DNA from: Oscillospiraceae bacterium
Lineage (GTDB): Bacteria; Bacillota; Clostridia; Oscillospirales; Oscillospiraceae
Length of the DNA stretch: 64,000 bases
Assembly (NCBI GenBank): GCA_015068225.1
Contig: SVKX01000005.1
Location: 1 to 64,000 of the forward strand
Reading direction: 5' to 3'
Under the pieces are notes generated by a model. The model saw nothing but the letters and a program-made list of their open reading frames with translations. It had not been told where the DNA came from and searched no databases. Below are positions 34,015 to 42,868 of this stretch, piece after piece (the stretch's first letter is position 1; each line of letters opens with the position of its first letter). The position numbers were made by a program, and so were the translations under genes.

Positions 34015-34491
34015 ATGCTTATGAACAAAACCAGAAGACAGGGACTGCTGGCGCTGCTGCTTGTATACAGTGCGGTCATGCTATGGCTGCTGCTGGATCG
34101 TGACAGGGTGGCGCAGGGTGTGGACTACTGGGATCAGGTGGGCGCGAATATGAACCTGAGGCCCTTTCACACCATCAAGCTGTATATCGACCTGCTGACA
34201 GATGTTAACAATACCGATAATATGATCGCCGCGGTGGTGAATCTTTTCGGAAATGTGGCAATGTTCATCCCCTTGGGCATTTTTCTGCCGGCACTGTGGA
34301 AGCCTATGCAAAGATGGTGGACATGCCTTCCTTGCATCACACTGGTTATGACGGTGGTGGAGCTGGTCCAGCTGGTCACCTTGCGGGGCTGCTGTGATGT
34401 GGACGATCTGATCTTGAATGTTTTAGGCGGTGCGCTGGGATATGCTGTGTGGAAAGCCCACGCCAAACCCCGCTCAGGGAAAAAGAAATAA
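34015..34491 (+). CDS. VanZ family membrane protein
   Basis: About 158 residues. Hydrophobic segments at about 10-25, 62-80, 90-108 and 125-140. VanZ-domain signatures are NLRPFHTIKLY, NLFGNVAMFIPLGIFLPAL, VVELVQLVTLRGCCDVDDLILNVLGGALGY. VanZ proteins confer low-level teicoplanin resistance in enterococci, but most chromosomal homologues have no known role and resistance should not be assumed; no van genes are nearby. The start may be ATG 34015 or 34021: GGAGG is ideally placed for 34015, but the promoter at 33972-34000 suggests the mRNA begins after that site. Confidence 0.8.
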   Translation: MLMNKTRRQGLLALLLVYSAVMLWLLLDRDRVAQGVDYWDQVGANMNLRPFHTIKLYIDLLTDVNNTDNMIAAVVNLFGNVAMFIPLGIFLPALWKPMQRWWTCLPCITLVMTVVELVQLVTLRGCCDVDDLILNVLGGALGYAVWKAHAKPRSGKKK

Positions 34492-34492
34492 A

Positions 34493-34525
34493 CGGGTGTG
34501 TTACCAGCGGAACACACCCGTTTTT
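34493..34525. terminator. bidirectional terminator VanZ / DUF362 genes
   Basis: 10-bp perfect stem 34493-34502/34511-34520 followed by TTTTTG. Confidence 0.8.
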
Positions 34526-34526
34526 G

Positions 34527-35393
34527 TTATTCTACTTCAACCAGCTCATATTCTCTGGAGCCTATTCCAAGTTCCGCTGCAGCCTCTACGGTCAGCACAC
34601 CGTTTCGGGATTCAATCCGCTGGATCAGATGATCCTTACGGGGATCGTTGCAGCTGTAAACCAGATCCAGACAAGCCTGATCGATGGCAACCGGATCCAG
34701 AGAAACCAGAATACCGATGTCCGCAATGCAGGGATCCTCTGCCACGGCGCAGCAGTCGCAGTCCACACTCATATTCTTCATGACATTGACATATACGATC
34801 TTGTCCCCAAAATACTCCGTAATGGAGCTGGCGGCATCTGCCATAGACCGCAGGAAGGAGTCGTGATCCGCGTCCCAGAGCAGCGCAGGGTCTCCTGCAC
34901 CGTGGATATACTTCTTTCCGTAAGCAGAGGCGATGCCAATGGAAAGCTGCTTCAGCGCGCCGCCAAAGCCGCCCATGGGATGCCCCTTGAAATGGGAGAG
35001 TACCAGCAGAGAGTCATAATTCGCAAGATCCTTGCCCACGAAGTTCTTGCGGATGACGCGTCCCTCAGGAATGGAAAGCTCCAGATCCGGGCCTTCCGCA
35101 TCCAGAAGATCCACCGGAAAATGCTGCGTCCAGCCGTGCTTCCGGAAGGTTTCCAGATGCCGTGCGGTGGTGTTTCTGCCGCCGTCATAAGCGGTGTTGC
35201 ATTCGACGATGGTGCCACCTATATGGTCGCACAGGGGTTTCCAGAAGTCCGGGCGGAGAAAATTCTGATTGCCCGGCTCACCGGAGTGCACCTTGATCGC
35301 CACATTTCCGGGCAGTTCTTTTCCCAGCTTTTTATACAGATGCAGAACAGTTTCCGGGGTGATCGTACGGGAAAAATATACGACAGGTTTCAT
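34527..35393 (-). CDS. DUF362 domain protein
   Basis: 288-residue cytoplasmic protein of the DUF362 family: KPVVYFSR near the start, VHSGEPGNQNFLRPDFWKPL, ECNTAYDGGRNTTARHLETFRKHGW, LSHFKGHPMGGFGGALKQLSIGIAS and the C-terminal SLDPVAIDQACLDLV. Relatives are often linked to iron-sulfur proteins; here a cysteine cluster CDCC (about residue 211-214) is present but the 2x[4Fe-4S] ferredoxin insert found in some members is not evident. Function unknown. It stands alone between two terminators. Confidence 0.85.
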   Translation of the reverse strand: MKPVVYFSRTITPETVLHLYKKLGKELPGNVAIKVHSGEPGNQNFLRPDFWKPLCDHIGGTIVECNTAYDGGRNTTARHLETFRKHGWTQHFPVDLLDAEGPDLELSIPEGRVIRKNFVGKDLANYDSLLVLSHFKGHPMGGFGGALKQLSIGIASAYGKKYIHGAGDPALLWDADHDSFLRSMADAASSITEYFGDKIVYVNVMKNMSVDCDCCAVAEDPCIADIGILVSLDPVAIDQACLDLVYSCNDPRKDHLIQRIESRNGVLTVEAAAELGIGSREYELVEVE

Positions 35394-35460
35394 ATATTGA
35401 CCGCCTTTCTCATGGAAGCTTTTTCTTAATTATACATAAGCTCAAGTATATGCGCAATAG

Positions 35461-35488
35461 AAAAGAGCCACTTTTTTGTGGCTCTTTT
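35461..35488. terminator. bidirectional terminator
   Basis: Stem 35461-35471/35478-35488 with A/T ends, downstream of the leftward ymdB-sbcDC-type unit. Confidence 0.8.
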
Positions 35489-35493
35489 TCTGT

Positions 35494-35850
35494 TTAATCT
35501 TCTGTGCCCTGAATCTCCAGAATATCCAACACAGCCTGCCCTTTGGCGGTCAGCGCAAAGCTGCCCCGGATAGGGTAGGGGTCGTAGGCCTTGCCGTAAG
35601 CGCCCTTCAGCGGCTGATCAAAATCAATGGAGATCAGCCCCCGCTTTTCCAGACAGAGCAGAATATTTGTGTACTCAGCGTCAGAATATTCCGAGTCCTC
35701 CATATAAACAGGATCGGGGTTATCCGTCCGGCGGGCTACCGGCAGAAAAGGGATCTGCCCCAGCTTTTGCAGGAGCGTAATCTCTCCTTCTGACAGCACC
35801 AGCTCACCGCATAGTCCGCAGTTTCCGCAGCATTTCTCACATTTTGGCAT
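35494..35850 (-). CDS. small protein with N-terminal cysteine cluster and winged-helix-like body
   Basis: 118 residues, not assigned to a named family. The N-terminus has five cysteines in 11 residues (CEKCCGNCGLC), a likely metal-binding knuckle. The rest (LSEGEITLLQKLGQIPFLPVAR...YTNILLCLEKRGLISIDFDQPL...FALTAKGQAVLDIL) reads like a winged helix of the kind found in MarR- or PadR-type proteins. It overlaps the upstream sbcC-like gene by 14 bp and ends at the terminator, so it is the last gene of that unit. A role in DNA-repair regulation would be a guess. Confidence 0.65.
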   Translation of the reverse strand: MPKCEKCCGNCGLCGELVLSEGEITLLQKLGQIPFLPVARRTDNPDPVYMEDSEYSDAEYTNILLCLEKRGLISIDFDQPLKGAYGKAYDPYPIRGSFALTAKGQAVLDILEIQGTED

Positions 35851-37999
35851 AATTTGTCTCTCTTCCTTGGCATGTAAACAGGATCACCTGCTTATTCTGT
35901 GCAGTCTGGTGCAAAATATCCATAGCAGAGGAAAGCCTTTGATCATCAAAGCGTACAAGGGCATCGTCAAGGACCAAGGGAGCTTCCGGTGTCAATTCCT
36001 CAGCCACAGCCAGCCGCAGGGCAAGATATAGCTGATCCACCGTTCCGTCGCTGCGCCACAGGGCGGTGCGGAGGGTATCCTCGCTCTGGGTGCAGGTGTT
36101 CAGACTCAGATCCTCGCTGAGGGTCAGCCGCTCGTACCGGCCGCCGGTCAGCTTGGAGAAAAGAGACTGGGCGCGTTTGGAGATTCGGGGGGCAAAACGG
36201 CGCTGCAGCTCTGTGGTGGCGGCACTGAGGGCCTTTTGCGCAAGCTCCAGAGCGGCATAGGTATCCTCCAGCTTGCGGATGCGCCGGTTTACTGACTGAA
36301 GCTGGGCGCGCAGAGCAGCTTCCTGCCCCAGTGCTTCTGCCCGACCCTGGAACTGTCCCAGCTTCAGCTGAAGCTGCCGCAGCTCAAAGGTGGCGGAATT
36401 CAGGAAACCATCGGTCTCCGCTTTGGAACAGGTAAGCTTATCCGGAAATTTGGGGGGCTCGGCGGTCTTTGCCATGGTCTGCAAGGCCGAGACAAGGCCT
36501 TCTGCCTGCCGCAGATCCCGTAGGGCATCTGCAAGAGCAGCCCACAAAGCAAGATTTTGTTCCCATTTCCGGACGCAATCACCCAGGGGCTTGCCGCCTG
36601 TAAGGGATTGGATCTGTGCAGTAAGCTTTTCCAGCCGGTTGTCCAGATCCCCTCGCAGATCGGTAACGGAATCCAATTCTGCGCGGTATGCCTGCTGACT
36701 TTCCGCAAAGGCCTGGGCGTCTGCCAGCCATTTGTCGGGGCTCAGGCCGGGATGGCGGTCATAAAGAAGTTGAATCTGCTTCCGGTACCGCTTTGTGCAT
36801 AGAGAGAGGGCAATCAAAATACCAACACCGGTCAGCGCAGCACCTGCGCAGATACCAATGCAGAGGATCTGCTCAATAATTGCAAATCCAAAATACAGCA
36901 CAGCTGCGGCGATGCAGGCCAAAGTGGCAATGCTCATGATGGCATAAGCGATAGCATTGCGCTTTTTCCGGGCGCGATTCAGGGCTGCCAGTTCTGCTGT
37001 ATCATCAGTAGCCTGTATGATTGCCGTGTCAGGAGAAAGATCTTTGTAATGGGCAGGTATCTCAGGCTGCTCCGGCAGGGGAGGGAGCATCTGGGCTTCC
37101 ATCTGGATGCTCATAAGCTGCTGATGCAGCTGCTGTGCAGCCTGCAGAGCGTGCTGTTCCGCTTCCCGGGAGGGAAGATCTGCGCATTCTGCCTGCAGCT
37201 GGTCATAACGGGCCTGCGCATCCTCTCTGGCGCGGGCGGCGTCAGTTACCTTTTGGGCATCTGCCTGGGCATCCGCGTAATGCAGAGCGGCCTTGTGGTT
37301 TTCCAGAAGAGAAACCCGTTCCTCCAGTTCTTGCCGGCGGGCTGTCAAAGCCTTCGTCTGTTCCGAAAGCTCCTGCATTTCCCTTAGCTGATCTTCCAGC
37401 TGCTCCCGCTGGGCCTCTGCCTGGGGAAGCAATCCAGAGCGGTTATAGCGGCATTTGTTTTTCAGATCCTTCAGCGTTTTTTGAAGCTTGTCACCGGCAC
37501 CGCTTTCGTCACCGGTGGTGACCAGATTGTTCAGCCGCCGGCGCAGCGCATCATCCTGGGTCACAGGCAGGTCGGTCAGTCGGATGAAGCCGGACCGCTC
37601 AAAGACGCTCCGCTCCACACCCAGAAGCGTGGGACCGCAATTGAGTCCATTTAATTCCGGAATTTCGATGCCGGTAGCGGTTTCGTAGGCCTGAAATTCT
37701 CCAAAGATCAAACGCCCCCGAGTGCGGCGCTCAATAGTGATGTCCCGACCGTTCCAGTTCAAGTCGATCCGGCCTGCCATCGGCGCGCCGGACCAGGGAG
37801 CGTACCGCTCCTTGTCAGCCAGCGCGGTTTTGGTGCTCTTGGCACGGGTGTCCAGACCGTAAAGCATATTGACAAGAAATGCGCACCATGTACTTTTGCC
37901 CCATTCATTGGGGGCTTCTATAATGTTCAGACCGGGCTGAAGTGTCAGCGTTTCATGCTCCAGCTTGCCGAAGGTGGCGGTCATGGAATAGATCTTCAT
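35837..37999 (-). CDS. SbcC/YhaN-like SMC-type ATPase
   Basis: 720-residue P-loop protein of the SbcC/Rad50/YhaN group, which partners a metallophosphoesterase in DNA end processing. The N-terminus has the Walker A segment APNEWGKST (29-37); the C-terminus has the signature region SDGTVDQLYLALRLAVAEEL and Walker B LVLDDALVRFDD. Between lie long coiled coils (about 185-310 and 400-560) rich in Q, E, A and L. Unusual for a repair ATPase: two strongly hydrophobic segments (about 350-369 and 376-400) interrupt the coiled coil, suggesting a membrane hairpin, and no zinc-hook CxxC is seen. It overlaps the upstream nuclease gene by 4 bp. Confidence 0.85.
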   Translation of the reverse strand: MKIYSMTATFGKLEHETLTLQPGLNIIEAPNEWGKSTWCAFLVNMLYGLDTRAKSTKTALADKERYAPWSGAPMAGRIDLNWNGRDITIERRTRGRLIFGEFQAYETATGIEIPELNGLNCGPTLLGVERSVFERSGFIRLTDLPVTQDDALRRRLNNLVTTGDESGAGDKLQKTLKDLKNKCRYNRSGLLPQAEAQREQLEDQLREMQELSEQTKALTARRQELEERVSLLENHKAALHYADAQADAQKVTDAARAREDAQARYDQLQAECADLPSREAEQHALQAAQQLHQQLMSIQMEAQMLPPLPEQPEIPAHYKDLSPDTAIIQATDDTAELAALNRARKKRNAIAYAIMSIATLACIAAAVLYFGFAIIEQILCIGICAGAALTGVGILIALSLCTKRYRKQIQLLYDRHPGLSPDKWLADAQAFAESQQAYRAELDSVTDLRGDLDNRLEKLTAQIQSLTGGKPLGDCVRKWEQNLALWAALADALRDLRQAEGLVSALQTMAKTAEPPKFPDKLTCSKAETDGFLNSATFELRQLQLKLGQFQGRAEALGQEAALRAQLQSVNRRIRKLEDTYAALELAQKALSAATTELQRRFAPRISKRAQSLFSKLTGGRYERLTLSEDLSLNTCTQSEDTLRTALWRSDGTVDQLYLALRLAVAEELTPEAPLVLDDALVRFDDQRLSSAMDILHQTAQNKQVILFTCQGRETNYAKM

Positions 38000-39066
38000 G
38001 GCAACGTCACCTCCTGTCCGTCCAGAATCTGGCGGGAAATCCTGGCTGCCAGCTTGAGATGGCGCTGCAGCACTTCGCTTTCTGTGTCCAGTCCGTCGTA
38101 AAGAAGTTTAAAGTATACACCTTCCAGGGTATCTTCACCTACGGCGCTCCAAAGATCCACCTCCGGCTGTGTCCGGTCCCGCAGCTGAAGATTTTGCACA
38201 TGATGCATGGCGGCCTGGATGCTGTCTGCATCCACAGGGGCGGAATAACCGGTCAGTGTGATCCGGTAGAAATCTTCCGTAGCGACAGGCGGCAGCAGGG
38301 CTGCCACAGCCTCCAGAGGATTTTCCCCTACATCCACGGTTTCATCAAAAAACTTAGGCGTGTCCATAGGCAGAAAACGGATACTGACATCTTCTTCCAA
38401 AGTGACCAAAAGCGCACCCTTGACACCGGTCTCGTCGAATCCCCGTCCCATGGGACAGCCGGGCCAGGCGCAAAGGGAGCTGCCGGCGCGGAAGCTGGCG
38501 CCTTTATGAATATGTCCAAGGGCCAGATAATCAAGACCGGAGTCCCGAACTTGTTGGGCAGTTACCGGCGAATAAGGGGAAGATGCTTGCAGGGGGTCTG
38601 CGTGAAGCACACCGATCTTCCACCGGGCAGTGCTCTCTGCGGAAAAGTCTTTCAGTAGACTCTCGCAGTCCATGGCTGTATAGCCCGCGCCGAAAACGGT
38701 TGCATCCAGCGAGGGAATATCTACGGCTTCCATGGATGGGCGGGTGAAGATGTGCACATTTTCCGGCCATACCTGAGTCAGGTAAACACTGTCCGGTCTG
38801 CAATAATCATGGTTACCGGGGCTGATGAAAACGGGAATGCCCAGATCCTTCAACGCCGTGCGCACGGCGTGCAGGCTTTCCTGTGAGGTTGCACCGTCAA
38901 ACAGATCGCCGGAAAGCAGCAGAAGATCACAGCCTTCTGCCTTGCACATAGAGGCGATCATGTCGGGAATCTTCAAAAGTTCGCTGCGAAGATAGGCTGC
39001 CTGCCCGTCACTGTAGCCCAGAAGGGGCGAATCCAGATGCCAGTCAGCGCTGTGAAGAATCTTCAT
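37996..39066 (-). CDS. SbcD/YhaO-like metallophosphoesterase (DNA repair exonuclease)
   Basis: 356-residue calcineurin-like phosphoesterase. Metal-binding motifs in order: ILHSADWHLDSPLLG (D-x-H), LLLSGDLFDG (GD), ISPGNHDYCRP (GNHD), LHADP and ALGHIHKG (GHxH). This order and the long C-terminal region match SbcD/Mre11-type nucleases; with the overlapping ATPase gene it should form an SbcCD/YhaON-like complex acting on DNA ends or hairpins. It overlaps ymdB by 23 bp upstream and the ATPase gene by 4 bp downstream, indicating tight coupling. Confidence 0.88.
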   Translation of the reverse strand: MKILHSADWHLDSPLLGYSDGQAAYLRSELLKIPDMIASMCKAEGCDLLLLSGDLFDGATSQESLHAVRTALKDLGIPVFISPGNHDYCRPDSVYLTQVWPENVHIFTRPSMEAVDIPSLDATVFGAGYTAMDCESLLKDFSAESTARWKIGVLHADPLQASSPYSPVTAQQVRDSGLDYLALGHIHKGASFRAGSSLCAWPGCPMGRGFDETGVKGALLVTLEEDVSIRFLPMDTPKFFDETVDVGENPLEAVAALLPPVATEDFYRITLTGYSAPVDADSIQAAMHHVQNLQLRDRTQPEVDLWSAVGEDTLEGVYFKLLYDGLDTESEVLQRHLKLAARISRQILDGQEVTLP

Positions 39067-39838
39067 CGGTCAGATCCACCCTTTCTGCCTGCGTGCACAG
39101 GCCGGTTTTTGTGTCGATGGTAAAAAGGACAGCCTCCATTTTTGTAGGCCCGTCAGCCCATTGATAGCGGCTTGTCAGGTCGCCCCGGAATTTGGCGATG
39201 GAAAGCTCCGGCCGGATGCCCAGAACAGAGTGGACAGGCCCGGTCATACCCAGATCGGTCACATAGCCCGTTCCTTTCGGCAGGATCTGAATGTCAGCGG
39301 TGGGCACATGGGTATGGGTACCCCAGACCGCGCTGACCCGACCGTCCAGCATATAGCCCATTGCCAGCTTTTCAGAGGTAGCTTCGGCATGGAATTCTAC
39401 GAAGATCAGCTTGGTATTGATCTGCTTCAGCAGCTTTTCTGCCATTAAAAAGGGATTGTCAGGACCGTAGTCCATATTGCAGCGGCCGATCAGATCAATA
39501 ACGGCCACATCGCCCCATTTTGTTTCCAAAATGCAGTAGCCGCGCCCCGGGGCTTGCGGGGCGTAATTTGCAGGGCGGATGATCCGGGGAGAATCGTCAA
39601 GATAGGATACGATCTCCCGCTTGCCGAAGGTATGGTTGCCCATGGTGATCACATCCGCCCCGGCATCCAGAATATCTTCTGCCTGCTCCGGCGTAATGCC
39701 CACAACGCTGGCATTTTCTCCGTTGACGATCACAAGATCCGCACCGGTTTTTCGCTTGAGGAAACGCAGGGATCTGCGGATCCGGTCCATACCCGGATTG
39801 CCGACCACATCACCTACGCATAAAACCCTGAGATCCAT
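39044..39838 (-). CDS. ymdB: YmdB family metallophosphoesterase
   Basis: TIGR00282-type phosphodiesterase of 264 residues. Motifs: LCVGDVVGNPGMD, IVNGENAS, ITMGNHTFGKRE, VEFHAEATSEK, GTHTHVPTADIQILPKGTGYVTDLGM. In B. subtilis YmdB is a 2',3'-cyclic nucleotide phosphodiesterase affecting biofilm and motility decisions. AAGGAGG precedes the ATG. Usual neighbours are rny and recA; here it instead heads the sbcD/sbcC-like pair, with the AraC gene 24 bp upstream. Confidence 0.93.
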   Translation of the reverse strand: MDLRVLCVGDVVGNPGMDRIRRSLRFLKRKTGADLVIVNGENASVVGITPEQAEDILDAGADVITMGNHTFGKREIVSYLDDSPRIIRPANYAPQAPGRGYCILETKWGDVAVIDLIGRCNMDYGPDNPFLMAEKLLKQINTKLIFVEFHAEATSEKLAMGYMLDGRVSAVWGTHTHVPTADIQILPKGTGYVTDLGMTGPVHSVLGIRPELSIAKFRGDLTSRYQWADGPTKMEAVLFTIDTKTGLCTQAERVDLTDEDSSQR

Positions 39839-39862
39839 GGAGTGCCTCCTTCGCGTGTCCCG

Positions 39863-41020
39863 TCAGCGGACAGATCTGGCGTATTCTGTGGGGGTGATGC
39901 CAAATTTTTCTTTAAACTGACGGGAGAAATGATGTACGGTGGAATAATGCAGGGTGGCGGCGATCTCGGTGAAGTTCATGGTGTCTTCCCGGATCATCTG
40001 CTTGCTTTCCTGCAGCTTGATACGGCGGATATATTCGCCGGGAGAGATCTGCAGGTTCTTGTGGAACAGAGCGGTCAGATAGCTGGGGCTCACATCCACC
40101 TGCCGTGCAACCAGCGGTACAGACAGTTTTTCCCGAATGTGGGTGCTGATATACTGCTGTGCCCGGCGAATGATCTCATTTTCAGAGTGGACGGCATTGG
40201 AGGTCTTCAGCTTTTCCACAGGGGCATCCATATACCGCAGAACGGTGAGGAAAAGCTGGTTCAAAAGGGAGATCATCATATCTGTGGAATAGTTGTCCAT
40301 CCGCTCCTGCTCCCGCAAAAGCTGCTGCAGCAGCAGGGCAGCCTTCTGGGGAATTCTGATCTTACGATTTAACAGCGAGGAAATGTCGCAGCCTTCCAGA
40401 TCAAAGGAAATAGTAACATACCGGGGAGCCACATCCACATCCGAATACTGCATATGCCACTGATCAGGGCCGTAGATCACCAGATCTCCCTGTTCCAGCA
40501 GAAGATCCTGCCCATCTGCCACGGAGTGGAGGGAGCCTTGATCCACATAGGTCAGCTCTGACATAGGATGGGATTCGCCGGGGAAGAAGAAGCCCCGCTC
40601 TTTTTCGTGATAGAAAAGGGTATAAAGATTTGTCACCCGGATCCGGTGGGTCAGCTGCAGTTCCTGCACTTTCCGGACGCGGCCGGTGTCCACAGGGGGC
40701 GTATCCGAAGATATCTCTGCCTGGGAGTTTTCCTGACCAAGAGGGGACAGGCAGAAGTATACACCGGAGGTAATGCACACAGGCTTATCCAGATAAAAAT
40801 CCAGAAAATCCTCCCCATCCAGAGAAACAGAGAGTACAGTCATTCCGCTGCCGCAGTGCAGCCGGACATCGCTAACAGATTTGTAAACTGTGCTGTCGCT
40901 CTGAACAAGATGAAGGGGCCTGCGTTTATCGGCGACTGTGAGAGAGTCGCTGGTAGGGGCACGCTCCGGGGAAATGGTTCCAAAACCGGCAAAATTTACT
41001 TGATTCAAATTACGGATCAC
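39863..41020 (-). CDS. AraC family transcriptional regulator
   Basis: 385 residues. The C-terminal 100 residues hold the double helix-turn-helix of AraC (LSVPLVARQVDVSPSYLTALFHKNL and MNFTEIAATLHYSTVHHFSRQFKEKFGITPTEYARSVR). The middle contains a cupin-like sensing domain (HPMSELTYVDQGSLHSVADGQDLLLEQGDLVIYGPDQWHMQY). A further N-terminal half of about 110 residues has no clear identity. The start is GTG at 41020 six bases after GGAGGG. Its target and inducer are unknown; sugar regulators have this architecture, but the following genes are repair/phosphoesterase genes only 24 bp away. Confidence 0.9.
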   Translation of the reverse strand: MIRNLNQVNFAGFGTISPERAPTSDSLTVADKRRPLHLVQSDSTVYKSVSDVRLHCGSGMTVLSVSLDGEDFLDFYLDKPVCITSGVYFCLSPLGQENSQAEISSDTPPVDTGRVRKVQELQLTHRIRVTNLYTLFYHEKERGFFFPGESHPMSELTYVDQGSLHSVADGQDLLLEQGDLVIYGPDQWHMQYSDVDVAPRYVTISFDLEGCDISSLLNRKIRIPQKAALLLQQLLREQERMDNYSTDMMISLLNQLFLTVLRYMDAPVEKLKTSNAVHSENEIIRRAQQYISTHIREKLSVPLVARQVDVSPSYLTALFHKNLQISPGEYIRRIKLQESKQMIREDTMNFTEIAATLHYSTVHHFSRQFKEKFGITPTEYARSVR

Positions 41021-41043
41021 TTTCAACCCTCCAGACAATGAAA

Positions 41044-41070
41044 AATAGGGCTACCTGTTGTAGCCCTATT
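41044..41070 (-). terminator. terminator of obg
   Basis: 11-bp perfect stem 41044-41054/41060-41070 and TTTTTC on the minus strand. The -10 box of the AraC promoter touches its upstream edge. Confidence 0.8.
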
Positions 41071-41100
41071 ATTATATCAGAGGAAGTCGAAAATGGCAAA
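41071..41100 (-). promoter_or_regulatory. promoter of the AraC gene
   Basis: Minus strand TTTGCC (41100-41095), 18-bp spacer, TATAAT (41076-41071). Confidence 0.55.
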
Positions 41101-41153
41101 TGTTTTTATATAATTTTCGTAAAATTTGGCAGATTGCTGTTTTTGCAGGGGTT

Positions 41154-42428
41154 TTATCGTTGGTACTCAAATTCAAAATCGTAAATATCTACAGTATCGC
41201 CGTCTTCAATGCCCATTTCCTCCAGTCTGGCGAACAAGCCGCACTTGCGAAGCTGAAGGTCAAAATAGTTCCGGGATTCATAATCATCGAAGTTGATGTT
41301 CTGGATCAGTCGCTCCAGCCATGTTCCGGTGACCAGCCAGGTGCTGCCCAGATGCTCGATCACAAGCTCACTGGGATCGCCGGCTGCTTCGATTACTTCC
41401 ACATACTCCGGCTCGTAAATGGTAACCGGCGGCAGGGAGCGCAGCTTTTCCGCAACCACCCGCATCAGGTTGCGAGTCCCCTGGGTAGTGCCGGCGGAGA
41501 TCTCATATAGCTCGCATCCGGCCTGCTCTACATGGCGGCGAAGCCGCTGAAGATTGTCAGAATCCGGATCCATAATATCCACCTTGTTTGCGGCCACAAT
41601 CATGGGACGGTTGCTTAGGTCCACGCTGTAATTTGCAAGCTCTGCGCAGATGGCATCGAAATCCTCCACAGGATCCCGTCCTTCACTGCCGGACACATCA
41701 ATCACATGCACGAGCAGACGGCAGCGGTCAATGTGCCGCAGAAAATCGTGGCCCAGACCGGCACCTTCCGCAGCGCCCTCAATGATGCCCGGAATATCCG
41801 CCATGACAAAAGATACGCCCTCGTCCACATAGATCACGCCCAGATTGGGGTACAGGGTGGTGAAATGGTAATTGGCGATCTTGGGGCGGGCATTGGAGGT
41901 GACAGACAGCAGGGTGGACTTTCCCACATTGGGGAATCCTACCAGGCCCACATCCGCCAGCAGCTTCAGCTCCAGAATGATTTCCCGCTCCTGACCCTTC
42001 AGGCCGGCCTTTGCAAAGCGGGGGATCTGACGGGTGGGGGTGGCATAGTGGGCATTGCCCCAGCCGCCCCGACCGCCCTTGGCGATGATAAAATCTTCAC
42101 CGGTGGACATGTCCACGATGATCTGATTGGTTTCGCTGTCCCGAACCACAGTGCCTCTGGGAACTTCAATGATCAGGGGTTCGCCTCGCTTGCCGCTCAT
42201 GTTTCTGCCCTGACCGTTGGCACCGGCACCGGCGGCGTATTTACGCTTGTAACGAAAATCCAGAAGGGTGGACATATTGTCATTGACCCGCAGGATCACA
42301 CTGCCGCCGTGACCGCCGTCACCGCCGTCCGGACCGCCGGAGGCCACATATTTTTCCCGGTGGAAAGCAACAGCGCCGTCGCCGCCCCGACCGCCAATGA
42401 CCGTGATATGAACCTTATCTACAAACAT
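41154..42428 (-). CDS. obg: GTPase Obg
   Basis: Essential ribosome-assembly GTPase of 424 residues. The glycine-rich Obg fold (VIGGRGGDGAVAFHREK...GGPDGGDGGHGG, GQGRNMSGKRGEP) comes first. The G domain has GFPNVGKST, DIPGIIEGA and NKVD, and a C-terminal OCT domain ends the protein (LVTGTWLERLIQNINFDDYESRNYFDLQLRKCGLFARLEEMGIEDGDTVDI). The ATG at 42428 follows AAGGAGG. It sits downstream of rplU-prp-rpmA as in most Firmicutes, but a terminator and a structured spacer separate it from rpmA, so it probably has its own promoter. Confidence 0.97.
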   Translation of the reverse strand: MFVDKVHITVIGGRGGDGAVAFHREKYVASGGPDGGDGGHGGSVILRVNDNMSTLLDFRYKRKYAAGAGANGQGRNMSGKRGEPLIIEVPRGTVVRDSETNQIIVDMSTGEDFIIAKGGRGGWGNAHYATPTRQIPRFAKAGLKGQEREIILELKLLADVGLVGFPNVGKSTLLSVTSNARPKIANYHFTTLYPNLGVIYVDEGVSFVMADIPGIIEGAAEGAGLGHDFLRHIDRCRLLVHVIDVSGSEGRDPVEDFDAICAELANYSVDLSNRPMIVAANKVDIMDPDSDNLQRLRRHVEQAGCELYEISAGTTQGTRNLMRVVAEKLRSLPPVTIYEPEYVEVIEAAGDPSELVIEHLGSTWLVTGTWLERLIQNINFDDYESRNYFDLQLRKCGLFARLEEMGIEDGDTVDIYDFEFEYQR

Positions 42429-42462
42429 AGGAAATCCTCCTTGTGAAAACTGCGGTAATGTC

Positions 42463-42504
42463 ATAAATGATCGCTTATCGAAGCTGTGATAAGCGGGCAT
42501 TTAT
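42463..42504 (-). other. long imperfect hairpin in the rpmA-obg spacer
   Basis: ATAAATG (42463-42469) pairs with CATTTAT (42498-42504), and CGCTTATC (42472-42479) with GATAAGCG (42488-42495), with a 2x2 internal loop. That gives 15 bp in all and an 8-base apical loop. No T-run follows, so it is not a terminator. It could be in the obg leader. Confidence 0.5.
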
Positions 42505-42529
42505 CGCATTAACGACTACTTATGAAAGA

Positions 42530-42565
42530 AAGGGCTGTCGCAAGCCTTAGTTTGCAACAGCCCTT
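42530..42565 (-). terminator. terminator of rplU-prp-rpmA
   Basis: 9-bp outer stem AAGGGCTGT/ACAGCCCTT (42530-42538/42557-42565) with further pairing inside; T-rich TTCTTTC on the minus strand. Confidence 0.75.
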
Positions 42566-42582
42566 CGCTACTCATACGCTTT

Positions 42583-42864
42583 TTACTGCTCGGCGTACAC
42601 GGAGCACTGCCGGCGGTCCTTGCCCTTGCGCTCAAACTTGACGGTGCCGTCAACCAGAGCAAACAGGGTATCGTCCTTGCCAATGCCAACATTGACACCG
42701 GGGTGGATGTGGGTGCCTCTCTGGCGAACCAGAATATTGCCGGCCAGAACAAACTGACCGTCAGCACGCTTCACGCCCAGACGCTTGGACTCGGAATCAC
42801 GGCCGTTCTTGGTGGAACCGCCGCCCTTGTGGTGAGCGAAAAACTGAATACCAATTTTCAGCAT
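42583..42864 (-). CDS. rpmA: ribosomal protein L27
   Basis: Large-subunit protein whose N-terminus reaches the peptidyl-transferase centre. 93 residues with the Firmicutes-type extension MLKIGIQFF before [15 protein letters not shown]. The extension is removed by Prp between F9 and A10 and must be, for a functional ribosome. Last gene of rplU-prp-rpmA, 4 bp after prp. Confidence 0.98.
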   Translation of the reverse strand: MLKIGIQFFAHHKGGGSTKNGRDSESKRLGVKRADGQFVLAGNILVRQRGTHIHPGVNVGIGKDDTLFALVDGTVKFERKGKDRRQCSVYAEQ

Positions 42865-42868
42865 GGTG

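Noticed and set aside
34015..34491. Glycopeptide resistance from the vanZ-like gene
   Set aside because: VanZ-family proteins are common chromosomal genes; no vanHAX or regulatory genes are linked.
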